A stretch of 34,489 nucleotides of DNA. Origin: CAYFZR01 sp046760505 [NCBI: Candidatus Hydrothermarchaeota archaeon]. Its GTDB lineage: Archaea > CAYFZR01. A program made the translations under genes and the position numbers. Shown here in pieces: positions 16,695 to 22,950 of this stretch (within the stretch, counting starts at the first letter, position 1; the number at the start of each line of letters is the position of its first letter). The notes under the pieces were generated by a model. It saw only the letters and a list, made by a program, of their open reading frames with translations. It was not told the DNA's origin and did no database searches. The stretch is from assembly GCA_046760505.1 (NCBI GenBank), contig JBHIEG010000022.1:1-34489 (forward strand). The letters run 5' to 3'.

Positions 16695-17660
16695 TTGGAG
16701 GTAAAAAGAAAAATATTGGTAGGCCTTGTTGTTATCATCATTCTGATTGGAACAATTGGATTTAAGCTTTTGGAAGACTTAGGATGGATTGATGCCCTTT
16801 ACTTTACCATATCAACCATAACTTCAGTTGGATACGGTGATATCACTGTTAAGACGAGAGTCGGCGAGTTATTCGCAATCTTTATGATAATTGCAGGCGT
16901 TGGAATATTTTTCTCTACAGTATCCTACATAGTGCTATCTATTATCGAGTCAAAGATTGCATCACTGATTGGAGTGATTGAGGCTAGAAAGTTAAAGAAT
17001 CACGTTATAATATGCGGATACAATCCAATTGCAGATCAGATTACAGAAGAACTTAAAAATTACGGGATCCCCTTTGTCATAGTTGAAAACAGGGAAGATG
17101 CCATAAAAAAACTAAGGGTAAAAAACATTCCATATTTTGAGGCAGATCCCTCGGATGAAACAACTTTGAAGACCTTAAACATCCACTCAGCAAGATCACT
17201 CATAGCAGCAACTGATGATGATGCAACAAACGCATATACGGTAATTACTGCTCGTAGCCTTAAACCAGACCTAAGGATAGTAGCAAGAGCAGATGACGAA
17301 GATATCGTGACAAAACTCTATAGTGCTGGAGCAGACAGAGTAATAATGCCAAAAGCGATTGGATCTAAGTTAATTTCGAGAGCAGCAATCACCCCCTACG
17401 TGGCAGAGTTCATGGATAAAATTACCTTATTCAAAGACGTTGAACTTGTAGAATACCCAATCGAGGAGGGATCACAGTTAATAGGACTAAGTTTAGAGAA
17501 ATCAAGAATCAGAGAAGAGACTGGAGCTTCTGCAATAGGAATCTGGAAGAGAGGTAATTTTATACCAAATCCGGATCCAAAAACAATTCTGGATAAAAAC
17601 GATGTGTTGATACTGATAGGCACAGATAAACAATTCAGGAAATTGAAAAAGATGTTATGA
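16695..17660 (+). CDS. MthK-like potassium channel with RCK domain
   Basis: About 321 residues. Two transmembrane helices flank a pore loop with the potassium selectivity filter T-S-V-G-Y-G-D (about residues 43-49). A Rossmann-type RCK (TrkA-N) domain follows from about 100, and a TrkA-C domain from about 235. The layout and length match the calcium-gated MthK channel. The Rossmann loop reads G-Y-N-P-I-A rather than GxGxxG, as in ligand-gated MthK-type RCKs that do not use NAD. TTG 16695 is preferred, since AGGTG (16684-16688) lies six bases before it; GTG 16686 overlaps this site and directly follows the thrS stop. The stop overlaps the next gene as ATGA, coupling it to a second RCK protein. 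Confidence 0.87.
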   Translation: MEVKRKILVGLVVIIILIGTIGFKLLEDLGWIDALYFTISTITSVGYGDITVKTRVGELFAIFMIIAGVGIFFSTVSYIVLSIIESKIASLIGVIEARKLKNHVIICGYNPIADQITEELKNYGIPFVIVENREDAIKKLRVKNIPYFEADPSDETTLKTLNIHSARSLIAATDDDATNAYTVITARSLKPDLRIVARADDEDIVTKLYSAGADRVIMPKAIGSKLISRAAITPYVAEFMDKITLFKDVELVEYPIEEGSQLIGLSLEKSRIREETGASAIGIWKRGNFIPNPDPKTILDKNDVLILIGTDKQFRKLKKML

Positions 17661-18334
17661 TGGATCATGTAATTGTATGTGGATATGGAACAATAGGGGA
17701 AGGCGTAGTCAATGACCTGAAGGAAAAGGGAGTAGACATGGTTATCATTGATAAAGACGAGGAGCGCTTGAAGGAATTAAAAGATAAAGGTATTGTTGGG
17801 ATAGTAGGAGATGCAACAAAAAAGGAAACACTGGAAAAGGCAGGAATTCATAAAGCCAGATCCTTAATAACTGTTCTTAGGTCAGATACATCCAATGCAT
17901 TTGTTGTTCTAACGGCGAGATTATTAAATCCGGGAATTAGGATAATTTCAAAGGCAGAAGTTTTAGAGAGTATAGACAAGATGTATAAAGCCGGAGCATC
18001 TAAAGTAGTATCTCCTCTCATGATAGGAGGCAGGATGCTTGCAAAATCAGCTGTTTTACCTTTTGTAGCAGATTTCTTGGACAGAATTACGCTAATGGAG
18101 GATGTAGAAATAGGCCAGTTTACCGTGCAAAAGAATTCAAGTGCTAAAGATAAATCACTGAAAGAACTTAGGTTTAGGGAGATTACTGGTGCATCTATTA
18201 TCGGAATATGGAAAAAAGGTAATTTAAATACGAGTCCAAGCCCTGAGGAAATATTGGAAGAAGGATCAATAATTCTTGCAATGGGAACTCGAGAGGAATT
18301 AAAAAAGGTTAGAGAACTCTTAGAAGGAATCTGA
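17657..18334 (+). CDS. trkA: Stand-alone RCK/TrkA potassium-channel regulatory subunit
   Basis: A 225-residue soluble protein with one TrkA-N and one TrkA-C domain, clearly similar throughout to the RCK part of the preceding channel (shared F-x-D-x-I-T-L-x-x-D-V-E, then E-x-T-G-A-S-x-I-G-I-W-K). Unlike the channel, it keeps the nucleotide-binding loop G-Y-G-T-I-G near residue 9 and an aspartate at the end of the second strand (I-I-D-K-D). It could therefore bind NAD(H) or a related nucleotide. It has no membrane segment. It starts within the channel's stop codon (ATG 17657 or 17660), so the two are cotranslated and may form a mixed gating ring; this is inference. A Trk transporter membrane subunit is not in the window, so it could also serve one elsewhere. 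Confidence 0.88.
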   Translation: MMDHVIVCGYGTIGEGVVNDLKEKGVDMVIIDKDEERLKELKDKGIVGIVGDATKKETLEKAGIHKARSLITVLRSDTSNAFVVLTARLLNPGIRIISKAEVLESIDKMYKAGASKVVSPLMIGGRMLAKSAVLPFVADFLDRITLMEDVEIGQFTVQKNSSAKDKSLKELRFREITGASIIGIWKKGNLNTSPSPEEILEEGSIILAMGTREELKKVRELLEGI

Positions 18335-18342
18335 TTGAAAAA

Positions 18343-19479
18343 TCATTCAAATCTCAAGGCATCCACTGGATTAAGCCTCGAAGCCCGGTAGGCGGGATAT
18401 AAACCTCCCAGCACTCCTAGTGACACAGCAAAAACCATGGCTTTAAGAGCCAGTGATGGCGTAACTACTGCTGTTAGTGCAGGAAAGGAAATTTTTATCG
18501 AGAATACAGTTCCAATTCCCAGCGTGATTCCTAGTATGCCTCCTATGAATCCAAGAACTAGGGATTCAATGAGGATATTCTTTAAAACATCTAGGTTGCT
18601 CCACCCCATCGCCTTTAATAATCCTATTTCTCTCGTCCTTTCAATTACAGACATTAGCATCGTATTCGCTATGCCAATCCCACCTACTATGGCTGCGATA
18701 CCTGAAACAGCCCAAGAGGCTGTTCTAACTGTGGACATCAGACTTTCGAGCTCTTCAGTCATTTCCTCAGGGGTATGGGCGTCCAATTCATCAAACCTTA
18801 ATTCAATAATGCTTGCTATCCTTTCCATTTCAGAGGGATCTTCAGTTTCAACGTTTATGGATGAAACTTCATCTTTGTCAAAGCCAACAATCTCCTGGGC
18901 GATTTCTAGAGGGATAGCAATATAGTTATCAATAGCTCTCGAGCCACTTTCATATATGCCCACAACCCTAAAACTTTTTCCTTCTACCTCAATTTTGCTA
19001 CCAACGCTTTTTTTGAAGTTATCAGCTACGATTTTTCCGAGAACACATGAATATTTGTCATGCGTGGTCAATGTCCTTCCCCTGATTATTCTTGTGGAAT
19101 AAGCGCCTCCTCTCCTTTTTCTTGTCTTTTCAGGGTCTATACCTATGATAGAGGGCATCTGAGGACCCATCTTAATGGATTTACCGTCTATATTCCATAC
19201 GGGTGCAAATATTTCAGGCGAGGCGACTCTTACCCCCTTAATATTTTCTATTTTTTCTGCGTAATCTATCGATATTTTGCTGAAAACAGGGTCCATGACA
19301 TCGTCTTCCCAAACCATTATGTTCTGTATCTTTCCTATGGCCTCTGATGCCTCATGCTCTAATCCTTCTGAGATCGATACGAGTGCGATTACAGCCGCTA
19401 CACCTATTGTTATTCCTAAAATCGCCAGGAATGTTCTTGCTTTTCTCCTAGTTAGGTTTTTCAGGGCGAAATATATCAT
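18343..19479 (-). CDS. MacB/FtsX-like ABC transporter permease
   Basis: About 378 residues. Topology is one N-terminal helix (R-R-K-A-R-T-F-L-A-I-L-G-I-T-I-G-V), a large extracytoplasmic domain (about residues 45-240) and three C-terminal helices, the MacB_PCD plus FtsX arrangement. The T-R-E-I-G-L-L-K-A-M-G-W motif before the third helix contacts the ATPase. Such permeases drive export or release of lipoproteins, peptides or antibiotics at the membrane by mechanotransmission. The expected ATPase gene is not adjacent, which is unusual, since these genes normally pair. ATG 19479 gives the usual short N terminus; no clear ribosome binding site precedes it, and a TTG at 19527 would add 16 residues. 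Convergent with trkA (8-base gap). Confidence 0.85.
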   Translation of the reverse strand: MIYFALKNLTRRKARTFLAILGITIGVAAVIALVSISEGLEHEASEAIGKIQNIMVWEDDVMDPVFSKISIDYAEKIENIKGVRVASPEIFAPVWNIDGKSIKMGPQMPSIIGIDPEKTRKRRGGAYSTRIIRGRTLTTHDKYSCVLGKIVADNFKKSVGSKIEVEGKSFRVVGIYESGSRAIDNYIAIPLEIAQEIVGFDKDEVSSINVETEDPSEMERIASIIELRFDELDAHTPEEMTEELESLMSTVRTASWAVSGIAAIVGGIGIANTMLMSVIERTREIGLLKAMGWSNLDVLKNILIESLVLGFIGGILGITLGIGTVFSIKISFPALTAVVTPSLALKAMVFAVSLGVLGGLYPAYRASRLNPVDALRFE

Positions 19480-19545
19480 AAATATATTTAGATAACAATT
19501 AGGGGTTAATATCTTGTGGTTTGCCAATCAGATATCGAGTCAATA

Positions 19546-19583
19546 TTTTCGATAAATTGCAAAAAAGTTACGTTTTCGATAAA
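19546..19583. repeat. Two direct copies of TTTTCGATAAA
   Basis: The 11-mer occurs at 19546-19556 and 19573-19583, 27 bases apart, upstream of the minus-strand ABC permease (67-105 bases before its start). The spacing of nearly three helical turns could suit a regulator binding one face of the DNA, but nothing else supports this. Confidence 0.3.
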
Positions 19584-19639
19584 AAATCCGTAAAAATGCC
19601 AAGACAAATTAAATAAATTACTACATCCAATCTTATATT

Positions 19640-19686
19640 GAAGGCGCCGTATATCTTTAAGGATGGGGAGATTTTTTGGCGCCTTC
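19640..19686. repeat. GC-rich inverted repeat in a 350-base gene-poor stretch
   Basis: GAAGGCGCC (19640-19648) and GGCGCCTTC (19678-19686) are perfect nine-base arms around a 29-base AT-rich loop. The stretch 19480-19830 otherwise holds no supported gene. The GC-rich arms stand out in AT-rich surroundings and could form a stable RNA stem on either strand, for instance a small RNA or a 3' structure. I see no tRNA, C/D or H/ACA signature that would identify it. Confidence 0.4.
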
Positions 19687-19830
19687 GCCTTTGCCTTTAA
19701 TATCTTTAATATAATTCTCTTGATTAAATCCATGCATTGAAAATACCTTTATAATGCAGATTGATATAGTGTAGAATTGTCCAAATTCCAAGCTTAATAA
19801 AAAACACGGTCAGTTAGAGAAGGAAAAAAG

Positions 19831-20409
19831 ATGAAAGATCTTGATCTGAAACAAGAAATTATTAGAAAAGCAGTTCACTTGACATCCGTTATCATAGTAT
19901 TGCTCTACTATATGCTGGATAAAAATATCACTCTATTTCTCTTGACCGTGGTCTTGATCATACTTATAGAAATAGAATTTGTTAGAATAGAATGGGGTAA
20001 GAAAATTCCCTTTTTCTGGAGATTTTTCAGAGAAAAGGAAAGAGAGTCGCTGGGAGGAGAGGTATTTCTTTTGATCGGTGCAATAATAGCCATAAGTGTG
20101 TTCGATAAAGAGATAGCATCCGCAGCCATTTTAATGACGACGTTTGGGGACATGTCTGCTGCAATATTTGGAAAGGCATTTGGGAAAAAAAAGGTGCCTA
20201 AACTTGAAAGTAAGTACGTGGAGGGGTGCTTAGCCGAGCTTTTCATCGACATTGGGATAGGATATTTTTTCTTGCAAAATTTAGTTGTCTCATTGATTAT
20301 GGCGGTTACGGCTACTACAGTAGAGACAATTGTGACAAAACTTGATGATAATCTTCTTATTCCCCTGTTCGCAGGTTTCAACGGTCAATTGGCTTTAATT
20401 CTATTCTAG
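19831..20409 (+). CDS. Dolichol/diacylglycerol kinase-like membrane protein (SEC59/DGK1/VTE5 family)
   Basis: A 192-residue protein with about six helices, of the CTP-dependent polyprenol/diacylglycerol kinase group. Family marks are R-K-A-V-H-L-T-S at the N terminus, T-F-G-D-M-S-A-A-I-F-G-K-A-F-G-K near residue 107, K-Y-V-E-G-C-L-A-E-L near 130, and V-E-T...D-D-N-L-L-I-P near 165. Such enzymes phosphorylate a membrane lipid alcohol, for example dolichol for glycan carriers or an archaeal lipid precursor. It could supply or recycle the lipid carrier for the glycan cluster of this window, but it is 9.5 kb away and this is only a possibility. ATG 19831 is preceded by GAGAAGGA. No close partner genes; the next gene is on the other strand. 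Confidence 0.8.
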   Translation: MKDLDLKQEIIRKAVHLTSVIIVLLYYMLDKNITLFLLTVVLIILIEIEFVRIEWGKKIPFFWRFFREKERESLGGEVFLLIGAIIAISVFDKEIASAAILMTTFGDMSAAIFGKAFGKKKVPKLESKYVEGCLAELFIDIGIGYFFLQNLVVSLIMAVTATTVETIVTKLDDNLLIPLFAGFNGQLALILF

Positions 20410-20457
20410 TGGCTTAAAATTCAAATATGTTCTGCTAATGATTTTTGCACTGTAATC

Positions 20458-20637
20458 TTATAAAGCTGTCAAGTTTTCCAATTTAAGCCTCTTTCTTTCT
20501 TCATTCAAGTATTTTTTTAAGGCATTTCTGATAATTGCTGACTTACTTATCTCATAGCCAAACTTTTCTTCAAAATCTGTTATGAATTTCTCCATTTCCC
20601 GAAAGGTTTTAGCATCTATATTTACCGACACAATCAT
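20458..20637 (-). CDS. CopG-like ribbon-helix-helix regulator (59 residues)
   Basis: A small protein in the ribbon-helix-helix mould. A short N-terminal strand (residues 2-8, V-S-V-N-I-D) would pair between two monomers and read the DNA major groove. Helix A (about 10-24) follows, a turn, then helix B beginning S-K-S-A-I-I-R-N-A-L-K-K-Y-L, the typical second-helix pattern. The C terminus is a charged tail. Length and pattern fit CopG/NikR-N/MetJ-like regulators. It lies divergent from the 44-residue cysteine protein, and a perfect 17-base palindrome overlaps its own TATA region (20668-20684), suggesting autoregulation. ATG 20637 has no ribosome binding site, and the AAATTTATAAAT box is about 28 bases upstream, so the message is likely leaderless. 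Its target and signal are unknown. Confidence 0.75.
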   Translation of the reverse strand: MIVSVNIDAKTFREMEKFITDFEEKFGYEISKSAIIRNALKKYLNEERKRLKLENLTAL

Positions 20638-20667
20638 AACAGATTTAATATCTCTCTAATGATTTAT

Positions 20668-20684
20668 AAATTTGATTCAAATTT
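20668..20684. promoter_or_regulatory. Palindromic candidate operator over the ribbon-helix-helix gene promoter
   Basis: AAATTTGATTCAAATTT is an 8+1+8 perfect inverted repeat. It overlaps the upstream edge of the minus-strand TATA box of the regulator at 20458-20637, where a bound dimer would block TBP/TFB. It is also 30 bases from the plus-strand TATA box of the small cysteine gene. Operator function is inferred from position and symmetry. Confidence 0.5.
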
Positions 20685-20713
20685 CATACAAATATTAATT
20701 ATACTAAATGATA

Positions 20714-20767
20714 AAATTTATATATATTTATTAATAATAATTAAGAATCCTGATAACTGGAGGTGAG
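20714..20767 (+). promoter_or_regulatory. TATA box and strong ribosome binding site of the 44-residue cysteine protein
   Basis: An AT-only stretch at 20714-20730 (AAATTTATATATATTTA) fits a TATA box, with transcription expected near 20750. GGAGGTGAG at 20759-20767 is close to a perfect complement of the archaeal 16S 3' end and ends three bases before ATG 20771. Confidence 0.55.
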
Positions 20768-20770
20768 AAT

Positions 20771-20905
20771 ATGAAATCCTGTGAAAAATGCCGCTACTAC
20801 GGACATTACCACCCCAAGTGGTGTTACTTCCTTGGAATAGAAAATAAAAACACTGAAGTAGCCCAACACTGTGGATACTTCGTCAATAGGGAATTGAATT
20901 TCTGA
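20771..20905 (+). CDS. 44-residue four-cysteine protein, possible zinc binder
   Basis: A very small protein with cysteines at positions 4, 7, 18 and 34 plus histidines at 12, 14 and 33. The first pair is C-E-K-C, and the later ones sit in K-W-C-Y-F and Q-H-C-G-Y-F. This fits a small zinc- or iron-binding knuckle, with many aromatic residues around the ligands. I do not recognise a named family. The evidence that it is real is its near-perfect ribosome binding site (GGAGGTGAG), a TATA box at suitable distance, a clean stop, and a composition unlike random sequence here. It is divergent from a ribbon-helix-helix regulator with a palindromic operator, so the two may form a small regulated unit. 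A T-rich tract follows at about 20943-20960. Confidence 0.7.
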   Translation: MKSCEKCRYYGHYHPKWCYFLGIENKNTEVAQHCGYFVNRELNF

Positions 20906-21003
20906 TAAACAACGCCACAAAGAAAACTTGGGGTTCAACCCATTCTCGACTTTTTAATTTTAAACCAGAATTTCATACGTTTGTTTATAAATGTCTTTAA
21001 AGA

Positions 21004-22143
21004 TCATTTGTAAAAGGCAAGAGTATTGTTTCCCTCCAATTCTGTTGTTCCAATGAACAAACTTCCATTGGAGATCGCTGGACTTGAAAATAAACGGCCA
21101 TTTGTCTTGAATTTCCATTTTAACTGCCCGCTTTTAGCATCTAGCGCATACAAATAGTGATCATCTGATCCAATGTATACTACACCAGATTTAAAGTATC
21201 CTTTTCCCCTAGAAACCACCGGACTTGAGTATATGCGGCCTCCAGTCTCGTATTCCCATTTAAGCTTCCCGGTATTGGCGTCTAACGCATATACGTGGTT
21301 GTCCCAAGATCCAACATAGACAATACCATCATAGACCGCGGGACTTGATTTCACATCATCTCTTGTCTCATATTTCCATATTAATTCTCCACTTTTTGCG
21401 TCTAAAGCATATAGGTAATTGTCATCAGATCCAACATAAACAATATCATTATAAATCGCGGGACTTGATTCTACGTCTCCTAAGGTTCTAAATTTCCATA
21501 TTAATTCTCCACTTTTTGCGTCTAAAGCATATAGGTAATTGTCATCAGATCCAACATAAACAATATCGTTATAAATCGCGGGACTTGATTTCACGCGAGA
21601 ATTTGTCTTCGATTTCCATATTAACTCTCCACTTTTTGCGTCTAAAGCATACAAACAACCATCGAGGGCTCCAACGTAAACTATTCCCTCCCGAGGTGAA
21701 GGACTGGAGTAATACAGTGGAACACCGGTCCCATATTTCCATATTAACTCTCCACTTTTTGCATCCAAAGCGTAGATGTAGCTGTCCCAAGATCCAACAT
21801 AGACAATACCATTATAAACAGCGGGACTGGAGTATACTCTGTCTCCGGTTTTAAATTTCCATATTAACTCTCCACTTTTTGCATCCAAAGCGTAGATGTA
21901 GCTGTCCCAAGATCCAACATAGACAATACCATTATAAACAGCGGGACTGGAGTATACTCTGTCTCCGGTTTTAAAACTCCACTTGAGTTTTAGGGGCGGT
22001 TCTAAATTTTCTGAAGTTACGCCTGAGTGCTGAACATCATGTCTAAACATTGGCCAATTTTCATTAATTGATTTTTCAGATTTAAGACAGTCCACATTAA
22101 ATAAAATCAGAATTAAAACCGCCATGAGGATGTATTTCCTCAT
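21004..22143 (-). CDS. Secreted PQQ-like beta-propeller repeat protein
   Basis: About 379 residues. An N-terminal signal peptide (residues 1-20, charged start then L-I-L-I-L-F) ends near a cysteine, but the N-V-D-C context is not a good lipobox. The rest is a run of 40-residue PQQ/BamB-like blades. The core Y-A-L-D-A-x-x-G-x-L-x-W occurs seven times, with a split eighth blade closed by the first and last strands, suggesting an eight-bladed propeller. Such propellers are usually surface or periplasmic scaffolds, and the PQQ-ligand residues of dehydrogenases are not evident. Blades are nearly identical at the DNA level, pointing to recent expansion. ATG 22143 is chosen, since GGTGGTGA lies just before it and upstream GTGs overlap that site. 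The binding site is inside a hairpin. Confidence 0.85.
   Translation of the reverse strand: MRKYILMAVLILILFNVDCLKSEKSINENWPMFRHDVQHSGVTSENLEPPLKLKWSFKTGDRVYSSPAVYNGIVYVGSWDSYIYALDAKSGELIWKFKTGDRVYSSPAVYNGIVYVGSWDSYIYALDAKSGELIWKYGTGVPLYYSSPSPREGIVYVGALDGCLYALDAKSGELIWKSKTNSRVKSSPAIYNDIVYVGSDDNYLYALDAKSGELIWKFRTLGDVESSPAIYNDIVYVGSDDNYLYALDAKSGELIWKYETRDDVKSSPAVYDGIVYVGSWDNHVYALDANTGKLKWEYETGGRIYSSPVVSRGKGYFKSGVVYIGSDDHYLYALDAKSGQLKWKFKTNGRLFSSPAISNGSLFIGTTELEGNNTLAFYK
21735..21975. repeat. Perfect 120-bp tandem duplication inside the beta-propeller gene
   Basis: Bases 21735-21855 are identical to 21855-21975, a period of 120 (one 40-residue blade). A second pair of blades around 21375-21590 is also nearly identical, with a single base difference over about 95 bases. 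The remaining blades are more diverged. This is the signature of recent unequal recombination or gene conversion. Confidence 0.9.
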
Positions 22144-22148
22144 TTTCA

Positions 22149-22168
22149 CCACCTTTTAATAAAGGTGG
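22149..22168 (-). promoter_or_regulatory. Hairpin that sequesters the ribosome binding site of the beta-propeller gene
   Basis: In the minus-strand message, CCACCTTT is followed by the loop ATTA and by AAAGGTGG, a perfect eight-base-pair stem. The 3' arm is the Shine-Dalgarno region of the gene, ending five bases before its ATG (22143). Folding would hide the binding site. It could act as a thermosensor or be opened by a protein or by the ribosome. Confidence 0.55.
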
Positions 22169-22200
22169 AGGTAAGTCACACTGTCATACTTTCTAGGGGG

Positions 22201-22215
22201 GATAAATACATTTCG
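22201..22215 (-). promoter_or_regulatory. Promoter of the beta-propeller gene
   Basis: On the minus strand CGAAATG (BRE-like) is followed by TATTTATC. Transcription would start near 22180, giving a leader of about 37 bases that contains exactly the binding-site hairpin. It sits next to the decayed end of the AbiEii remnant. Confidence 0.45.
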
Positions 22216-22237
22216 ATCAGGTAGTAGAGCAACTTTT

Positions 22238-22611
22238 ATCAAATACTGGAATTCTTTCCACGAAATTTATTTCTGCCTTAATATCTTAGATTATACTTTA
22301 AGAGAGCATAAGGCTTTGATTTTTCAATCTCGTAACCTTGAGTTGCAAATATTTTCTTTGTCCTTCAACATATCTTCCTTTGATTTTTTAGAGACATAGT
22401 TGAAGTCTAAATCAATTGATAGTCTACTTATTTTAAGATAGATAAAGTTGATAGCGGTTCCACCCTTTAAAACAAGCGTTTCTCTCAGAAAATTTTCTTC
22501 GTAAATCGCCTTCAATAAGAATGTTAGCCTGTAGACTTTTTCCAAAATATCCTTCTGAAACCTGGTTTTCTCTGATAAATCCTCGAAATATTTCCTATCG
22601 ACCTCAAGCAA
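22238..22611 (-). pseudogene. AbiEii-type toxin (nucleotidyltransferase) remnant with frameshifts
   Basis: A decayed type IV toxin gene. The first frame (TTG 22611 to stop 22324, 95 codons) has the AbiEii start and the nucleotidyltransferase motif V-L-K-G-G-T-A-I-N...S-I-D-L-D-F. The homologous text then continues in another frame (22278-22355, with T-Q-G-Y-E-I-E-K) and again in a third (22238-22285, with D-I-K-A-E-I-N-F-V-E-R), the normal order for the family. Two frameshifts and loss of the remaining C-terminal half mean it cannot make a full toxin (family length is around 250-300). The G-G-T and D-L-D residues remain, but the fragment is unlikely to be active. Its start overlaps the end of the antitoxin remnant, as in intact AbiE operons. 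Confidence 0.75.
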
Positions 22612-22745
22612 ATCGAATCAACTCTTCTAAATTTCTTCTAGGCCTCCTGCATAATCCATGGATCGATTTTCTGACTCCATACACTACTCAGCGCCAATGG
22701 GGGTTCGAACGAAATTGTAAAACCTAAATTATCGCAAAAATATTG
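22604..22745 (-). pseudogene. AbiEi-type antitoxin remnant
   Basis: Only the C-terminal end can be recognised. One frame reads C-M-E-S-E-N-R-S-M-D-Y-A-G-G-L-E-E-I (about 22627-22680), resembling the D-C...G-G-x-E-E segment of AbiEi-family regulators, with in-frame stop codons before it. After a frameshift near 22628 the text N-L-E-E-L-I-R-F-A ends at a stop (22604-22606), eight bases inside the toxin start. This arrangement matches an AbiEi-AbiEii operon end. The N-terminal winged-helix part is not visible before the tRNA-Leu gene. Confidence 0.5.
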
Positions 22746-22812
22746 CTCTATTTATTAGCGTTTTTTGTAAAAAATAAGCAAGTACATTGGATTTTTAATA
22801 TGATATTGGTAG

Positions 22813-22898
22813 TGCAGGGGAGGGGATTTGAACCCCCGAAGGCACTACTGCCAACAGATCTTAAGTCTGTCCCCTTTGACCTTCTCGGGCACCCCTGC
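22813..22898 (-). tRNA. tRNA-Leu(TAA)
   Basis: On the minus strand the acceptor stem GCAGGGG/CCCCTGC carries discriminator A; CCA is not encoded. The anticodon stem ACAGA/TCTGT holds the loop CTTAAGA, giving anticodon TAA. A long variable arm (TGGCAGTAGTGCCTTCG) and the A discriminator agree with a type II leucine tRNA; T-loop TTCAAAT. It is divergent from rpl40e and adjacent to decayed toxin-antitoxin genes. Confidence 0.95.
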
Positions 22899-22907
22899 AC
22901 GACAAAC

Positions 22908-22919
22908 ATATTTAAATAT
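22908..22919 (+). promoter_or_regulatory. Palindromic TATA box of rpl40e
   Basis: ATATTTAAATAT is a perfect 12-base palindrome whose centre is about 27 bases before an expected start near 22940; GGTG at 22940-22943 then lies seven bases before ATG 22951. Its distance to the divergent tRNA-Leu (15 bases) is too short for it to be a standard promoter of that gene. Confidence 0.5.
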
Positions 22920-22950
22920 AGGTGTCTTAAAAGTTTGCTGGTGCTTGAAA

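Noticed and set aside
19506-19733. A 75-codon minus-strand frame in the gap before the lipid kinase-like gene
   Set aside because: No ribosome binding site, no recognisable domain, and it runs through the GC-rich inverted repeat; its lysine-rich start mirrors the repeat sequence rather than a protein pattern.
20920-20960. Possible stem (GGGTT/AACCC) with T-tract after the small cysteine gene
   Set aside because: The arms are separated by only one base, so they cannot fold as written; only the following T-rich run supports termination.
21360-21980. Regular repeats resembling a CRISPR-like array
   Set aside because: The period is 120 bases, in frame with a 40-residue protein motif; there are no short constant repeats with unique spacers and no cas genes.
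22699-22710. GGGGGTTCGAAC resembling a tRNA T-arm fragment and possible attachment site
   Set aside because: The flanking bases do not pair as a T-stem, no other tRNA arm is present, and the segment falls inside the decayed antitoxin frame.
22828-22950. N-terminal extension of eL40 by about 41 residues
   Set aside because: The extension crosses the tRNA-Leu gene and the TATA box; archaeal eL40 proteins are about 50 residues, matching the start at 22951.
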